From Polyodon spathula (lineage: Eukaryota > Chordata > Actinopteri > Acipenseriformes > Polyodontidae), in the NCBI RefSeq assembly GCF_017654505.1, contig NC_054535.1:48010848-48074847 (forward strand): 64,000 nt of DNA. The letters run 5' to 3'. Below, in pieces: positions 31,771-44,214 of the stretch. The first letter of the stretch is position 1; each line of letters begins with the position of its first letter. The notes under the pieces are model-generated. The model was not told the origin of the DNA. It saw only the letters and a list, made by a program, of their open reading frames with translations, and ran no database searches. Both the position numbers and the translations under genes were made by a program.

Positions 31771-33047
31771 CACTGAGTGTACAAAACATTAGGAACACCT
31801 GCTCTTTCCATGACATAGACTGACGAGGTGAATCCAGTTGAAAGCTATGATCCCTTATTGATGTAACTTGTTAAATCCACTTCAATCAGTGTAGTTGAAG
31901 GGGAGACAGGTTAGAAGGATTTTTAAGACTTGACACAATTGAGACATGGATTGTGTATTTGTGCCATTCAGAGGGTAAATGCACAAGACAAAAGATTTAA
32001 GTGCCTTTGAATGGGGTATGGTAGTAGGTGCCAGGCGCGCTGGTTTGAGTGTGTCAAGAACTGCAACGCTGCTGGGTTTTTCACGCTCAACTGTTTTCCG
32101 TGTGTATCAAGGATGATTCACCACCCAGAGGACATCCAGCCAACGGCAGGCCAGTGGTCGAAAATGGCTCATTGATGAAAGAGGCCAAAGGAGGCTGACA
32201 CGAATTGTGCAGAGCAACAAACGGGCTACAGTTAGTCAACGGACAGTCCAGTACAACATTAATGCCGAAAGACCCATAAGAGAATGAACAACTGTCGGAC
32301 CTTGACACAAATAGGTTATGGCAGCTGACGACCTAACAGAGATCCACTTCTTTCAGCAAAACACAAGAAACTGCGGTTGCAGTGGGCTAAGGAACGAAAA
32401 CACTGGACACTGGAGGATTGGAAAAACATTGCCTGGTCTGAAGAATCCCGATTCCTGCTGTTATACGCTGATGGGAAGACTAGGTTATGGAGAAAACCAC
32501 ATGAGTGCATGCATCCATCATGCCACGTGTCAACATTGCAAGGTGGTGGTGGTGTGATGGTGTGGGGTGTGTTTTCATGGCTCACATTGGGCCCCTTGAT
32601 AAAAGTGGAGCAACATTTGAATGCCACAGGATATCTGAACACCATTGCCAATCAGGTGCATCCCTTCATGGCAGCAGTGTATCCATCTGCTAATGGATTT
32701 TTTCAGCAGGATCGTGCCCCATGCCACAAGGCTAGGATTGTCCAGGAATGGTTCCACGAACATGACAGTGAATTCAGCTTACTGCAGTGGCCTGCCAAGT
32801 CACCAGATTTCAATCCAATTGAGCATCTGTGGGATGAAATGGAACAAGCTATTCGGAGTAGAAATCCACTACCAGCCAACTTGACACAACTGTGGGTAGC
32901 ATTGGAGTCAACATGGGCCAGCATCCCTGTGGAATGCTTTCGACACCTTGTAGAGTCCATGCCCTGATGAGTTGAGGCTGTTCTGAGGGCAAAAGAGGGT
33001 GCAACTCAATATTAGGAAGGTGTTCCTAATTTTTTGTAAACTCAGTG
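31771..33047 (+). mobile_element. Tc1/mariner transposon (DD36E type)
   Basis: Left terminus cactgagtgtacaaaacatt and inverted right terminus cactgagtttacaaaaaatt, flanked by TA at 31769-31770 and 33048-33049. Length 1277 bp, full for the superfamily. The transposase 5' half is broken and the 3' half is open. Confidence 0.93.
32300..32967 (+). pseudogene. DD36E transposase (Incomer-like), 3' half open
   Basis: The open part starts at 32377 (MQWAKERKHWTLEDWKNIAW). The catalytic region reads WSEESRF where an Asp is expected in the first acidic position (Glu at residue 22). It continues with [11 protein letters not shown] (Asp 112) and [15 protein letters not shown] (Glu 149). Thirty-six residues separate the last two acids, the spacing of the DD36E 'Incomer' group of Tc1/mariner. 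The frame ends LVESMP at 32967. Upstream, the DNA-binding half (31950-32370) has multiple stops and frameshifts, including RGHPANGRPV near 32140. Inactive, but recognisable over its full length. Confidence 0.85.
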
Positions 33048-33050
33048 TAT

Positions 33051-33226
33051 ATTGTGTAACGCGGGGGGTTAAAATCCTTCCTGCCAAACAATGTGAAAAT
33101 GTATTAATTATTGTTTTATTGTTAATTATTACCTCCACCTGGCTATCATTGTAAATTAGAGCCAGGTGTAGGGTATTTAAGGAGAGCAGTCTTAAATACC
33201 CCCCCCCCCCCCCCCCCCCCCCCCCC
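33051..33226 (+). mobile_element. LTR-like 5' fragment with promoter hairpin
   Basis: Next to the Tc1/mariner target site, the sequence TGTGTAACGCGGGGGG looks like an LTR start. A perfect 9-bp hairpin follows (cacctggct 33136-33144 and agccaggtg 33160-33168), then TATTTAA at 33174-33180. Similarity ends in a 28-nt C run (33199-33226), so only the 5' part is visible. Confidence 0.5.
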
Positions 33227-33227
33227 A

Positions 33228-34164
33228 CGTATTCTAGAAGACACAACACTTTAAAAACAGCAGTAACATCACCAGTCAGAATGCCACTGACTTGATTTTT
33301 TCTGCTCTTAATGATAGCCAGCTTTGCCTGATCTAAGAGAAAATTGGCTAACTGGATTTGGCATGTTTTCTTTTTCAAGTACTTTATTCCAAACATAAAA
33401 CAATTTCACAAAAAGAGAAACCCAGTTCCTTTAGCATGTCAGTTAATATGCAGAAATGATGCTGTAGTCTGAGACCAAAAAAGAAAGAATAAAAAACAGT
33501 TTCCCTTTGTAAGTAATGAAGACACTTGTCCCCCACTCCAGGCAGAATGCACTGAGAAATGCACATGTTGCCACAATGGTGTGTAGAACTCTCTATTACA
33601 GGTCCCTTACCTTTTTCTGCAGTGGTGGTTTATAGAAACACCTCCAAGCAGGTGAGAGAGTCCTCTACCCCTAGCTTATCATGCCAGTATGTGTCTGGAA
33701 GATCCTTTAGTGTCTGGAACTAAAACCAAATGCCCTAAAAACAGATAAATTAAACCAGCTTTAAAATCAAAGTGAATGGAAGCAGTTAAAATATTTTGAA
33801 TTTAAAATATATTATCAAAAATTGATCTGTCAGACATACAGGAATGTCTGGTCAGAATGTACAATAGAGTTCATAACTCCTCTCAGTCAGTTGTCGAAGG
33901 CCTTGGAGAGGATCTAATAATCTGAGCAAAAAAGGCTCACAGGGCCCCAAGCCTTAATATCGCACAGGGCCCCTTTCCTGGAGAGCCGAGTAAAAGGACA
34001 GTTGAATGGCTGTTCATCTCAAGTCTAAAATAAACAAAATGGCAACCAAAAAACGTAAAATAACCAACTAACACAGAATATTCAACCCTGATTAGGAGAT
34101 GGAATATGTGTTTACCGAAGTAACGGAAAACCGATGTGTGTGCTGTGTCAAAAGACCGTGTCTG
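33228..34164. other. No recognised gene
   Basis: Mixed-composition sequence with short domainless open frames. Nothing identified. Confidence 0.35.
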
Positions 34165-34919
34165 CGTGGCAAAGTGGTGAGTGCAGTGCCGTGCAGGTAC
34201 AAAACACACAGACAATTACTTTCAGGTGCTGGGGTGTTTATTGATACTAATAACAATGTCCAGAGCCCTAAGGCAAACATCTGTAAATAATAAGTGCTGG
34301 AGTGAAACAGCAGCATGTATTACTCATAACTGTAATCCGTGGGTTTGACACGGAACCAAACGTCCAGGTTTTACGAATACCCACACTAAACATGAAACAC
34401 AAACACAAGACAGTGAGTGAAATTAAGTGCTAGTGATGATTACAGTACTCCGTGAAATGCTGGGGTGAAAAGTGATGTCCGGGTTAATGCTGGCTTGTAC
34501 TCCAGCTCCGGATCGTGTTACTGATAGTCTAAAAAGACAAACAACAGTTACAGCCAACACTTTACAAACACAAAACAAACACTCACGATTCTCAGCAATA
34601 CATTTATTCCTTTTAGGTTAACTCCAACCATTTACAAAGGAAAAGATTACTTTGATGCGCCCCTATTTTATAATCTCGCTCATGACCCCTTAGTTAACGA
34701 GCGCATCACCTCCTCCAATACTCGGATGCCACACTGTTTCCCGTTCGGGTCATTGAGTTCGGGTACTGTAGCTCAGTCCCTTTTCCAGCTGGCCGACTTC
34801 CACTTACCCACGGGAATAAAGTGTCATGCATTTTCCAGGGTACTCTGCTCCCTTTATCTACTACCCTCTCAGGTCGGGAAGGGAGATCTAACACCAAGCG
34901 CCATTTGATCTCTGTCACA
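34165..34919 (-). mobile_element. Solo-LTR-like repeat, family A copy 2
   Basis: The minus strand begins TGTGACAGAGATCAAATGG at 34919 and ends CTTTGCCACG near 34165. Homologous to 29335-29913: both hold the hairpin block (here cgctcat 34677-34683 and acgagcg 34697-34703, inside an outer gatgcgc/gcgcatc stem at 34654-34707) followed by a TATA-like ataaaata. No clear target duplication, so limits are less secure. Confidence 0.6.
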
Positions 34920-34924
34920 CTGTG

Positions 34925-37900
34925 TTAAAGAAAGCAAACTTGCAGTGTCACCAGGGACGAGGGAAAGACCTTGTGACAACCTGGAGAGACAGCTGGCAGG
35001 AGGAAATAGACCCCATCGGGGCTGGCAGGGGTTAGCCACCCTAGCTGGCAGTATCCAGCTCTGTGTTTTCAAACGGAACAGGATGCTGGAGACACCCGCC
35101 CAAGGCTACTAAGAAATGAAATACCCCTAGAATCTGTGAGAGCAGGTGCGAAAGATGACTCAAGATTTGACAACATGGTTAATGACTTAGGAAAGGAAAC
35201 GGACATGAGAAATTTGCAACAGTTAGCAAAGGCATGGAGCTCCAGGTTTGTGTCTGTGGCTAGAGCAAAGTGACAACGGTTAGGGCTAGAATAGAATTTT
35301 GAAGACTCATCAAGGGAGAATGAAATGCTTGAGGGAGAAGGGGCAAGGGCCTCAAATTGATCATTATGTAAATCAGTCATCAGTCAAATTAAATTCAGCA
35401 ACAGGAAGCAAATCACAGTTTGCAGGATATCAGCACCTCTGTCATAGATGAGAGGAAGACTTTCATAAACACAACTAGTGATGAACCTAATGATCCCTGT
35501 CAACCTGGTCAGATGAACCAGCGTAAGAGAGAAAATAACCTCAACAGGCATAAGCCTGGAGTCAAATGTCAAGAGCTTGTGTTGGAAATGTTAGGTGGAA
35601 CAGCTGAAAAGAAGCTGGATAAATTTGGGGATACCATCTACGCATATGGAGGTGAGAGGTTTGGAGTTGAAAAAGGAGAAAGTACAAACTATTCCTGTAA
35701 AGTCTAGATGGCAGCAGGAAATTGAGTGCTTAGTTAGAGAATGGAAGCAGAGCTAAGGAAGCAATGGAGGAGAGCAGAAAAAAGTCAGAAGGAGGCACTC
35801 AATTCATCAATCCACCAGAATACCAAATAGAGGACTGCGTACCTAAGTGGAAAGAAGTAGAGCAAGCTGTGAAAAAGGCAAGGGCATCATTTTCTGGAGC
35901 TAATAGTGTTCCTTACAGAGTGTACAAGAGTGCCACTGGTGTTCTATGAATCCTGTGAATTGATGAAAGTAGCATGGGAAGAACAGGTTATAACAAGAGC
36001 ATGATACCGAGCACGTGGGGTCTTTTTACCCAAAGAAACAGATTCTACAAGTTTCAGTCAGTTTTGTCTTATTTCCCTGTTAATTGTGGAAGGTAAGATT
36101 TTCTTCAGCATTGTTCTTAATAGATTGTCAGGTTACCTATTGAGGAATTGCTTCTTAACACTTCAGTACAGAAAGCCGGTATTCCAGGTTTCCCAGGATG
36201 CTTAGAGCACATCAGTGTGGATCTGGCAGCAAATTCAAACAGCTAAAAAGCATAGGAAGGAACTCCATGTGACATTCCTGGATTTAACTAATGCATACGG
36301 TTCAGTACCACATGAGCTTCTTCGGGCAGCACCAAGGACAATAACAAACTTAGTGAAAGCCTACTTCTGAGATTTGCAATTTTGGTTTTCAACTTCAGAT
36401 TTCACCACTACATGGCAATGTCTAGAGATTAGAATAATGGCAGGATGCACCATTTCTCCACTGGCTTTTATTAGTAGGGCATCAAAATGGGTAGTGGGAA
36501 GAGAGAGCTTGGCTTCTGGAATGCGACTGACACCAATTAGCACATATATGGATAACATGATAATCATGACTACAACAGTAGCCTGCACTAGTCGGTTATT
36601 GGGCAAACTAATCAATAACATTGAATGGGCACAAATGCAATTCAAGCCCACTATGTCAAGAAGCATCTCTATAATTAAAGGTAAAGTAGTGGATAAAAGG
36701 TTTTACATTAATAGTGAGGCAATGCCAACATTGTCTGAGAAGCCTGCGAAAAGTCTTGGGAGATGGTATGATGGGGACCTAAAGGACACAGTTCATGTGG
36801 GAGAAGTGAGACAACAAGCAATGAAAGGGTTGAAGAGCATGGACAGCAGTGCTTTACCTAACTTAAACTGTGGTGCTTTCAGTTTGTTCTACTGCCAAGA
36901 CTGCTGTGGCCACTCACTATGTATGAGGTTTCCTTGAAAACAATAGAGAAGCTGGAAGCATTAATCAGTTCATATGTCAGGAAATGGTTAGGAGTTCCAC
37001 GCTGCCTCAGTAGAGTCGGACTGTATGGTAAAGGAATACTACATCTGCCAGTCTCAGCTCTAAGCAAGGAGTTTAAGTGCGCCAAGGTTCGATTGGAAAT
37101 TACATTGGTAAGGTTACACAACGAATGTGTTAGGGAGGCAGCACCTGTGCTAAAAACTGGAAGAAAGTGGGTGGCAAAGGAAGTTGTGGAATATGCAAAA
37201 GCTTCCCTTCGTATCAGTGATATCATGGGGTAAGTACAACATGGAAGAGGAGGCCTTGGTCTCAGTTCAGCTCCTCCTACATGGTACAAAGCAGCCCCAG
37301 CTCAACGGTGGAAGCTGATAGACAATGAGGTGCAAAAGCAGGAGGAAAGGATGAGGTGCGTAAAGTCAGTTTCAGGCCAAGCAGGGAGAATGGATGAAAT
37401 GGGAGATTGTGGAACAACGCAAGATTGGCTGACAATACCTATAGACAATGGAACAGAGCAGGATCAGCTTCCTCATCAGGTCAATATATGATGTTCTCCC
37501 ATCACCACATAACCTTAATTTATGGGTAGGAGAGGATTTGTGGTTCATTGCTAGCTACATTAAGAAACATTCTGACATGATGTAAGGTGGGTCGTAGCCA
37601 AGGACGGTTTACTTGGCGTCATGATCAGGTGCTGTGATGTCTGGCCTTAGCATTGGAAGACAGGCGCAGCTTGACCAACATGTTTCCACCAATGCAAGCA
37701 ATATATGACACACAAAGAACAACATTCCTCTGCCCATTGGAGCAACCGCCAAGAAAAGGTATTAAAGCCAAAACCTGTCTGGGACAAGTGGAAGCTGCTA
37801 GAGACTGGAAAATGCTGGCAGATATTGGCAATGGCTTATTTTCCCACCTGAGATTGCCACCACTAGCCTTCAACTTGGTAGAGGTAACAGTGCCTTGGGA

Positions 37901-38180
37901 GGATGCTGTGGATGAGGCGTATGAAAGAAAGAAGCTTTGGTATGCTCAACCAGCTGCTGAAGCGGAACAGCGAGGATGGAGGGTCCAGGTTTACCCAGTG
38001 AAGGTGGGTTGTCAAGGATTTGTGGTACACTCCACAGCCCGGTTTCTCAGAGACATCGGAGTCAGTGGTCAAGAGTTGTGACTCATAGTGAAGAATTTAT
38101 CTGAAGCAGCAGAGAGGAGAAGCAACTGGTTCTGGTTGAGACGAAAAGATTCTGGTTGGGGACCTCAAGCACAGTAGAAA
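34925..38180 (+). mobile_element. LINE with REL-type endonuclease end, degenerate
   Basis: A non-LTR retrotransposon of the type whose endonuclease lies after the reverse transcriptase (R2/R4/NeSL-like). Readable blocks in order: upstream region 35420-35946, reverse transcriptase at ~36000-36950, a long post-RT region (36919-37233, SYVRKWLGVPRCLSRVGLYG), and a C-terminal domain (37653-38170). There is no LTR and no terminal repeat. 3' sequence after 38170 has an A-rich stretch (38178-38195) but no clear tail. Several stops and frame changes throughout. Confidence 0.78.
35990..38170 (+). pseudogene. LINE reverse transcriptase and REL-like endonuclease, inactive
   Basis: 36240-36330 gives KELHVTFLDLTNAYGSVPHE, the RT motif with its catalytic Asp. 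36440-36470 gives AGCTISPLAF. The core box at 36545-36556 reads YMDN where YMDD is expected, so a catalytic Asp has become Asn. Further on: SRSISIIKGKVVDKRFYIN, SLGRWYDGDLKD and LGVPRCLSRVGLYGKG. The C-terminal block VTVPWEDAVDEAYERKKLWY (37883-37942) resembles the end of a PD-(D/E)XK-like nuclease, followed by GCQGFVVHSTARFLRDIGV. At least five frame changes are needed to read it through, and in-frame stops occur near 36007, 36207 and 36370. Family position inferred from memory of similar vertebrate LINE proteins. Confidence 0.8.
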
Positions 38181-38946
38181 TAAAAAAAACATTCATGTAA
38201 AGGAAGGTAAGTAAGCTGGGCTTAGCTGACTGGGTGGTGGAGGAGATGAGGCTGGGACACCAGAATCACTGTCAAGCCCTCTTAAGGTGCTGTGGGCAAG
38301 TCGACGAAACACCAAGGATGGAAGATGCCCACTTAAAAGACCTCAGAGAGGTACCATTAATTTATTAAAGGTATACAAACAACAAGAAGGAGTATCATAT
38401 GACACACTTGCAGAAATTGAATTTTAAGCCGGTGTCACTAGTACATGGAAATGAAAGACCACACAGTCATTCTGATTATAGAGAAAGTTTCCATGTGACC
38501 CAGCGTTGCAGTATCATTTGTTAAGAATTATCACGTGATTAGAAATTATCATGTAATCACATGATAATTCCCTATCACTTTTTTTTTTATTATGCAAAAA
38601 AAAAAAAAAAAAAGATTTACAATGTACAAAATATAATAGGGCAAAATTATCGAAAAGTAACATCAATATAGTATACCAGATTGTATACAGTGAGGGGTCA
38701 ATAAACTTATATTTTAGGCAATGTTATAAAAATATAAAATATAAATCAAACACCTACACTCCCGATAAGTATAGCAAATTAGAAGTAATAGAAAAATCAC
38801 TTTATTGTTTAAAAGAAGTAAAACAGAAAAGAGATAATTTTTCGGTTTTGTCAGACCTTCATCAGAACATAATTATGAGGTGCCGATAGAGACATAATTC
38901 ATCCCATGATATTCACATACACTCTATATTGAGATGTATACACATA
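38181..38946. other. LINE 3' region and unique AT-rich sequence
   Basis: 38181-38400 may be the 3' untranslated part of the LINE. 38580-38613 has T and A runs. At 38840-38880 the text ggttttgtcagaccttcatc suggests a known type of fish repeat end, without further support. Confidence 0.35.
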
Positions 38947-40303
38947 CAGTGGCTTGCGAAAGTATTGACCCCCCTTGGCATTTTTCCTATTTTGTTGTCT
39001 TACAACCTGGAATTAAAATGGATTTTTATTTGGATTTCACGTAATGGACATACACAAAATAGTCCAAATTGGTGAAGTGAAATGAAAAAAATAACTTGTT
39101 TAAAAAAATTCTAAAAAATAAATAACGGAAAAGTGGTGCGTGCATATGTATTCACCCCCTTTGCTATTAAGCCTCTACATAAGATCTGGTGCAACCAATG
39201 ACCTTCAGAAGTCACATAATTAGTTAAATAAAGTCCACCTGTGTGCAATCTAAGTGTCACATGATCTGTCACATGATCTCAGTATATATACACCTGTTCT
39301 GAAAGGCCCCAGAGTCTGCAACACCACTAAGCAAGGGGCACCACCAAGCAAGCGGCACTATGAAGACCAAAGAGCTCTCCAAACAGGTCAGGGACAAAGT
39401 TGTGGAGAAGTACAGATCAGGGTTGGGTTATAAAAAAATATCCGGAACTTTGAACATCCCACGGAGCACCATTAAAGCCATTATTAAAAAATGGAAAGAA
39501 TATGGCACCACAACAAACCTGGCAAGAGAGGGACGCCCACCAAAACTCACAGACCAGGCAAGGAGGGCATTAATCAGAGAGGCAACAAAGAGACCAAAGA
39601 TAACCCTGAAGGAGCTGCAAAGCTCCACAGTGGAGATTGGAGTATCTGTCCATAGGACCACTTTAAGCCGTACACTCCACAGAGCTGGGCTTTATGGAAG
39701 AGTGGCCAGAAAAAAGCCATTGCTTAAAGATAAAAATAAGCAAACGCATTTGGTGTTTGCCAAAAGGCATATGGGAGACTCCCCAAACATATGGAAGAAG
39801 GTACTCTGGTCAGGTAAGACTAAAATTGAGCTTTTTGGCCATCAAGGAAAATGCTATGTCTGGCCCAAACCCAACACCTCTCATTACCCCGAGAACAACA
39901 TCCCCACAGTGAAGCATGGTGGTGGCAGCATCATGCTGTGGGGATGTTTTTCATCGGCTGGGACTGGGAAACTGGTCAGAATTGAAGGAATGATGGATGG
40001 CGCTAAATACAGGGAAATTCTTGAGGGAAACCTGTTTCAGTCTTCCAGAGATTTGAGACTGGGATGGAGGTTCACCTTCCAGCAGGACAATGACCCTAAG
40101 CATACTGCTAAAGCAACACTCAAGTGGTTTAAGGGGAAACATTTAAATGTCTTGGAATGGCCTAGTCAAAGCCCAGACCTCAATCCAATTGAGAATCTGT
40201 GGTATGACTTAAAGATTGCTGTACACCAGCGGAACCCATCCAACTTGAAGGAGCTGGAGCAGTTTTGCCTTGCAGAATGGGCAAAAATCCCAGTGGCTAG
40301 ATA
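38947..40303 (+). mobile_element. Tc1-like transposon, 3'-truncated
   Basis: The left terminus cagtggcttgcgaaagtatt follows TA (38945-38946). The transposase frame is open, but the sequence departs from the expected Tc1 C-terminus at about 40300 and no right terminal repeat was found. Most of the element is intact, so truncation of the 3' end is likely. Confidence 0.88.
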
Positions 40304-40304
40304 A
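39360..40304 (+). CDS. Tc1 (DD34E) transposase, open but catalytically altered
   Basis: 314 codons, slightly short of the usual ~340. Residues 1-110 form the paired-like DNA-binding region ([20 protein letters not shown]), with a GRPPKL linker motif at ~58-63. The catalytic domain has Gly at residue 152 in [11 protein letters not shown], where the family has Asp (WSDETK), followed by Lys in place of Glu. The other two acids are present: QQDNDPKHT (Asp 243) and NPIENLWYD (Glu 278), 34 residues apart. The C-terminal ~25 residues are missing: it ends [10 protein letters not shown]. Loss of the first acid means no strand cleavage is expected. It shares the Tc1 fold with the copy at 3640-5830 but is a different subfamily with different terminal repeats. 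Confidence 0.9.
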   Translation: MKTKELSKQVRDKVVEKYRSGLGYKKISGTLNIPRSTIKAIIKKWKEYGTTTNLAREGRPPKLTDQARRALIREATKRPKITLKELQSSTVEIGVSVHRTTLSRTLHRAGLYGRVARKKPLLKDKNKQTHLVFAKRHMGDSPNIWKKVLWSGKTKIELFGHQGKCYVWPKPNTSHYPENNIPTVKHGGGSIMLWGCFSSAGTGKLVRIEGMMDGAKYREILEGNLFQSSRDLRLGWRFTFQQDNDPKHTAKATLKWFKGKHLNVLEWPSQSPDLNPIENLWYDLKIAVHQRNPSNLKELEQFCLAEWAKIPVAR

Positions 40305-40574
40305 CATTATTTTTAAGTAAAGAATTGCAAATGGTAAACCTCGGGTAAAAGGTGCATGGAGCTGTGTGGTTTGGTAAAACAATAAAGGTTTAAATGGTTT
40401 TAATTGCTAAAATAAGGTTTTTAGTTTGACTTACTAAATCATACTGTTTTAATGGCGCTATTTGTAAAAAGATATATAACAATGTGTGCTGCAATGTTAT
40501 TTCAATTTGAGGTCGAAGAGTGGATGTTTCTTTTTCATTCTTTCTTTCTTTCTTTTGCAAAAATATATGATAAC

Positions 40575-41180
40575 TCTATGGTGGCCGAGAAGGGCAAAAT
40601 GCAAATCATACTTAAAAAACAAAGCAGAAATAATATTTTTAAAAACTAAAATAACTAAATTAAATATTTTAATTATACTATATATATATATATTTATATA
40701 TATATATATTATATTATATATATATTATATATATATATATAATATATATATATATTATATATAATATATATAATAGTATAAAACAATTGAGAACGCTCTT
40801 TATTTTAAATTTTGAGATCAAAAATATTTGGAGAGCACAAAAAAAACAAAAAAAACAAGAACTGGAAACATTTCCGGTTTTACTTTTGTACAGCATTGTA
40901 CAAATACTTGATGTAGGTCATATACATGCTTATTTATGAAGACGTTACATTACATAGCTAGTTGAATGCACTCACTGATTGAATTGTTTTCATTCCTTTT
41001 ATTTGTCTGAAAAAATACATTGAGCCCACAGAATCTACTAATTAACGTTTGGGATTTGGTTTGGTTGGCACAACGCCATAGTTTTGCCCTGTGGCCAATG
41101 TCTTGGGTTCCTGTCTGAAGAAATCCACATTAAGCCTCCCCTTACTCCCTCAGTGAGCGATGGGGCATCTACACATACAC
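40575..41180 (+). repeat. Long inverted repeat, left arm
   Basis: Starts near tatgataactctatggtgg and ends near gcgatggggcatctac. The reverse complement occurs at 44215-44675 with clear similarity throughout (shared text includes acattacatagctagttgaa and tactaattaacgttt). This arm holds an (AT)n insertion at 40676-40775 absent from the other. It may be one of two opposed copies of a dispersed repeat, or a terminal repeat of a 4.1-kb element. Confidence 0.85.
40676..40775. repeat. Imperfect (AT)n tract
   Basis: AT-only sequence with irregular TA/TAT steps, within the left inverted-repeat arm. Confidence 0.9.
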
Positions 41181-44100
41181 TTATTGCTATATAATCTTAT
41201 GGCCTTTCTGTTTGTGTATGTGTGTGTTTTAACATGCATGTTCAACATTGCAGAAGAAAGTGGATTTGGGACGGTCTAATTTGACCATTTTGGCTGAATA
41301 CAGTAATATATTCATAGAAACAAAGCTTTATTCTCACAAAACAGTGTATACAAATATTTATCTACAAAGAAAAAATTTAAAGCAATATCTGAATAAAGTC
41401 CCTGTTTAAAGAACAAAACTATGTTATAGTGGTTTCATTTGCTAAGCTAAAATTTTGCCAGTTGTATCATTATTATTAAACCATTAAAATACAGCATATA
41501 TTATGCAGGCAAATGGTATAATTAAGTTACAATATTACTTAATAATAAAAAATACCATGTTTTTATGTAGATGTTTTTAATATTCTTCTTTTTACAGACA
41601 AATGCTATTAAAATTACTAAATGGATTTAAACACTGTAGTTTTCCATTGACATTACAACTATAACTGAAAACAGTGGTGTACTAGTCATACTATAATATA
41701 CCAGACCGTTCTGCATTTATGGAAATCTGTAAATGTATCCCTCAAAATTGAGCTGATGTAGGTTGTAGCTACCCCCCCCCCCCCTTTGTTTTTTTGGCTG
41801 CATGTTTGTATGTATTTTTTAAACTTTACATAATGAGTTATTGATAATTCCTATAACTACTGCAAGGATATACAAGGGTTCTATACCAGTTTGACAGCAA
41901 AACAATCAAAATATGTATCCATTGCTGAAATGACTAATGTTGGATCAACGCAGTATTGTTTTTATTCCATCTTTAGCTCACCATTCTGAATGGAGCTGCT
42001 AACAGAACTGAAGGAGTCAGGCCATTTCAATGGCTCCAAAATGATTTAAATGAATGCACAAGCTCCTCTGGAGGAACCAGTACAGAATGAGACCTTCAAG
42101 AATGTCGCTCTGTCCATTAGGAATTCCTAATAAGTTATTTAGCCTGCCTCACATGTATAAGTTTCAGATCAGCCGAGAATGTTGCAACAAATCCTTTTAC
42201 TTATTTTAAAAGAAAATATGTAATTAATCTAAACAAGTGGAATAGTGGCTTCTAACAGAAGCAAGCAATCTGAAAACAATATAAGATTAACATGCTGTAA
42301 TGAATAGTAATACTGAAGTGTCAGCTGGAAAAGTAATTGTAATATTTTTCATGTCTAGGTTTCAATCTAGGGACTGTGGAAATGCAGTGCTTCAAGAGCA
42401 GCTGCTGCAGCTTTCAATACAGTGCAAAGAGTTTTGCTCTTGTGGAGATGAAAAAATTCAAGAGTATTTGAACTTAATAAAAGAACAGAACAATTTACAA
42501 ACCATGCTTACATGAGAATCTGCTCTACAATTATATCTGAAATTGAAGGAAATTGATAATTTGTAAACAGACTTAATAGTTATAGTTTCAAGGGACTCAT
42601 ACTTCCATAATTTAGAATAACACTGTTAGAATAAAGGTTTGTTTTCAGCCCTAAATAAGGCAGAATACAACATTAAATTGTACCTCTTATTTAAAATGTT
42701 ATCCCACTTTCTGCAGATAATACATGAATCTTCTGCAGAGGTGTGCATCTTACTGCTGATTTTACAACTGCAGTTAACTGCAATGTGATATTTTGTAACA
42801 ATTGTAAGTCGCCCTGGATAAGGACATCTGCTAAGAAATAAATAATAATGATAATCTTTGAAGTTCACAATTTTCTTTTCCTGTTTGAATTGCCACAGCA
42901 GCTGATAAAGAAATTTTGAACTCCTGTGAACTCTGCTTGTGAACCTATTTTTAAAAACCTTTTGTTCAAACCAGGAGCTAAAGACTTTAGCAGCGCAACA
43001 AATGCACTCTGCTTCTTGGTGTTGTTGCTCGTGGTTTGAGTGTGGTAGCAGACCTGAGGTGATTGTGCAGGTAACTGTGGGATCTTGCTATAGCTCATTA
43101 ATGCACCCCCACTGTAACCACAGGACCACTCATCTTGCTGACGGTGGAAAGTAAAACTTTAAATTCTGTCTGCTTTGATCTGCATCCTAAAAAGATGCTT
43201 TTCTTACCACTGAAAGAAAGTCTGTACTACCAGAGACATCACACAGAGCAAGGACCACCCAGAGCTTTTACAAGAACCCATCAGCAATTCTTTACAAAGC
43301 TGTTATTTCTTCAACAACCAAAGGCTGAACCACAGAACCAGCTGTGTGATTGTTATCCTTTCTTTTTCATAAGTACTTTATTTTTCCAATATAGACTTGC
43401 ACAACCCTCAAAGTCATAAAGGACAGTAACTGAATTATTTAACTCATGGTGCATAAGGTAGGACAATAATGTTGGATTTAATTACCTTTGGAAAGTCGCG
43501 ATTAAAAGCTTTTAATTTTTGTTTCTAATGCACGCAACATAACTTTTTTGAACTTCCTGGAAAAATTTGAAGTGGAAAGGTTTTTCTCTCTCCTTTTTTA
43601 AAATAGTACCATATTCTTTCATAATCCCACATTAATCTGCAAAAATAAACAATAAGGTCACTAAACTGCAAACCCCCCCCCCCCGAAAAAAAAACAAATA
43701 TTGACAGTAAATACATTTACACCCAATTTACTATAAAATAACAGGAAAATACCAAGCACTATACACATACACACTCTACAGGCAAAGTTTGGAAGCAACC
43801 AATGATCTACAGGGGGAGTGGGGGTGAGAACAATATTGTTCATTGTTCTCCACTCTAATCTCTGGGTAACTAATATCTTTGCACTCCTGAACAGATATAG
43901 GTCTTCTCTTAAAAATATATATATATACTAAAGACATTGATAAGGTATCTAATAAGTGTAATGGCAGTCCAATGCATCCTCCTTTTACCAGGAAAGTTGT
44001 GCAGGGGGTGTGGTCTGATTCAAAATAAAACTAAGCAAAAGTCGAACACAATTTAAATGTGTGTTAAATGCACCCTTGATGGTATTGAAAAAATACAGGG

Positions 44101-44214
44101 AGCTTGATGCAACAAAATAGGACTAAAACAAACTCAGCCCTGACTGGACACATGTTGATACTAGTTTATATATTGCAAACTTTCGCTTTGCGTGAAACCC
44201 ATTTATAGTAACTT
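41181..44214. other. Interior between long inverted repeats; no identified gene
   Basis: Three kilobases with no recognised transposase. C runs at 41773-41784 and 43674-43684. 42804-42855 is an L2-type 3' tail (gtaagtcgccctggataagg then aaataaataataat), so a short L2 or L2-tailed SINE fragment ends there. 42870-43400 is more balanced in composition, but its open frames have no domain. Confidence 0.45.
42804..42855 (+). mobile_element. L2-type 3' tail fragment
   Basis: The text gtaagtcgccctggataagg, then a cctgctaag-like stretch and AATAAT repeats, matches the end of the L2 LINE at 51475-51525 (gtaagttgccctgggtaagg). Only the tail is recognisable. Confidence 0.7.

Noticed and set aside
43661..43843. 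Small membrane-protein open frame
   Set aside because: Frame depends on a poly-C/G run, and no homology is recognised.
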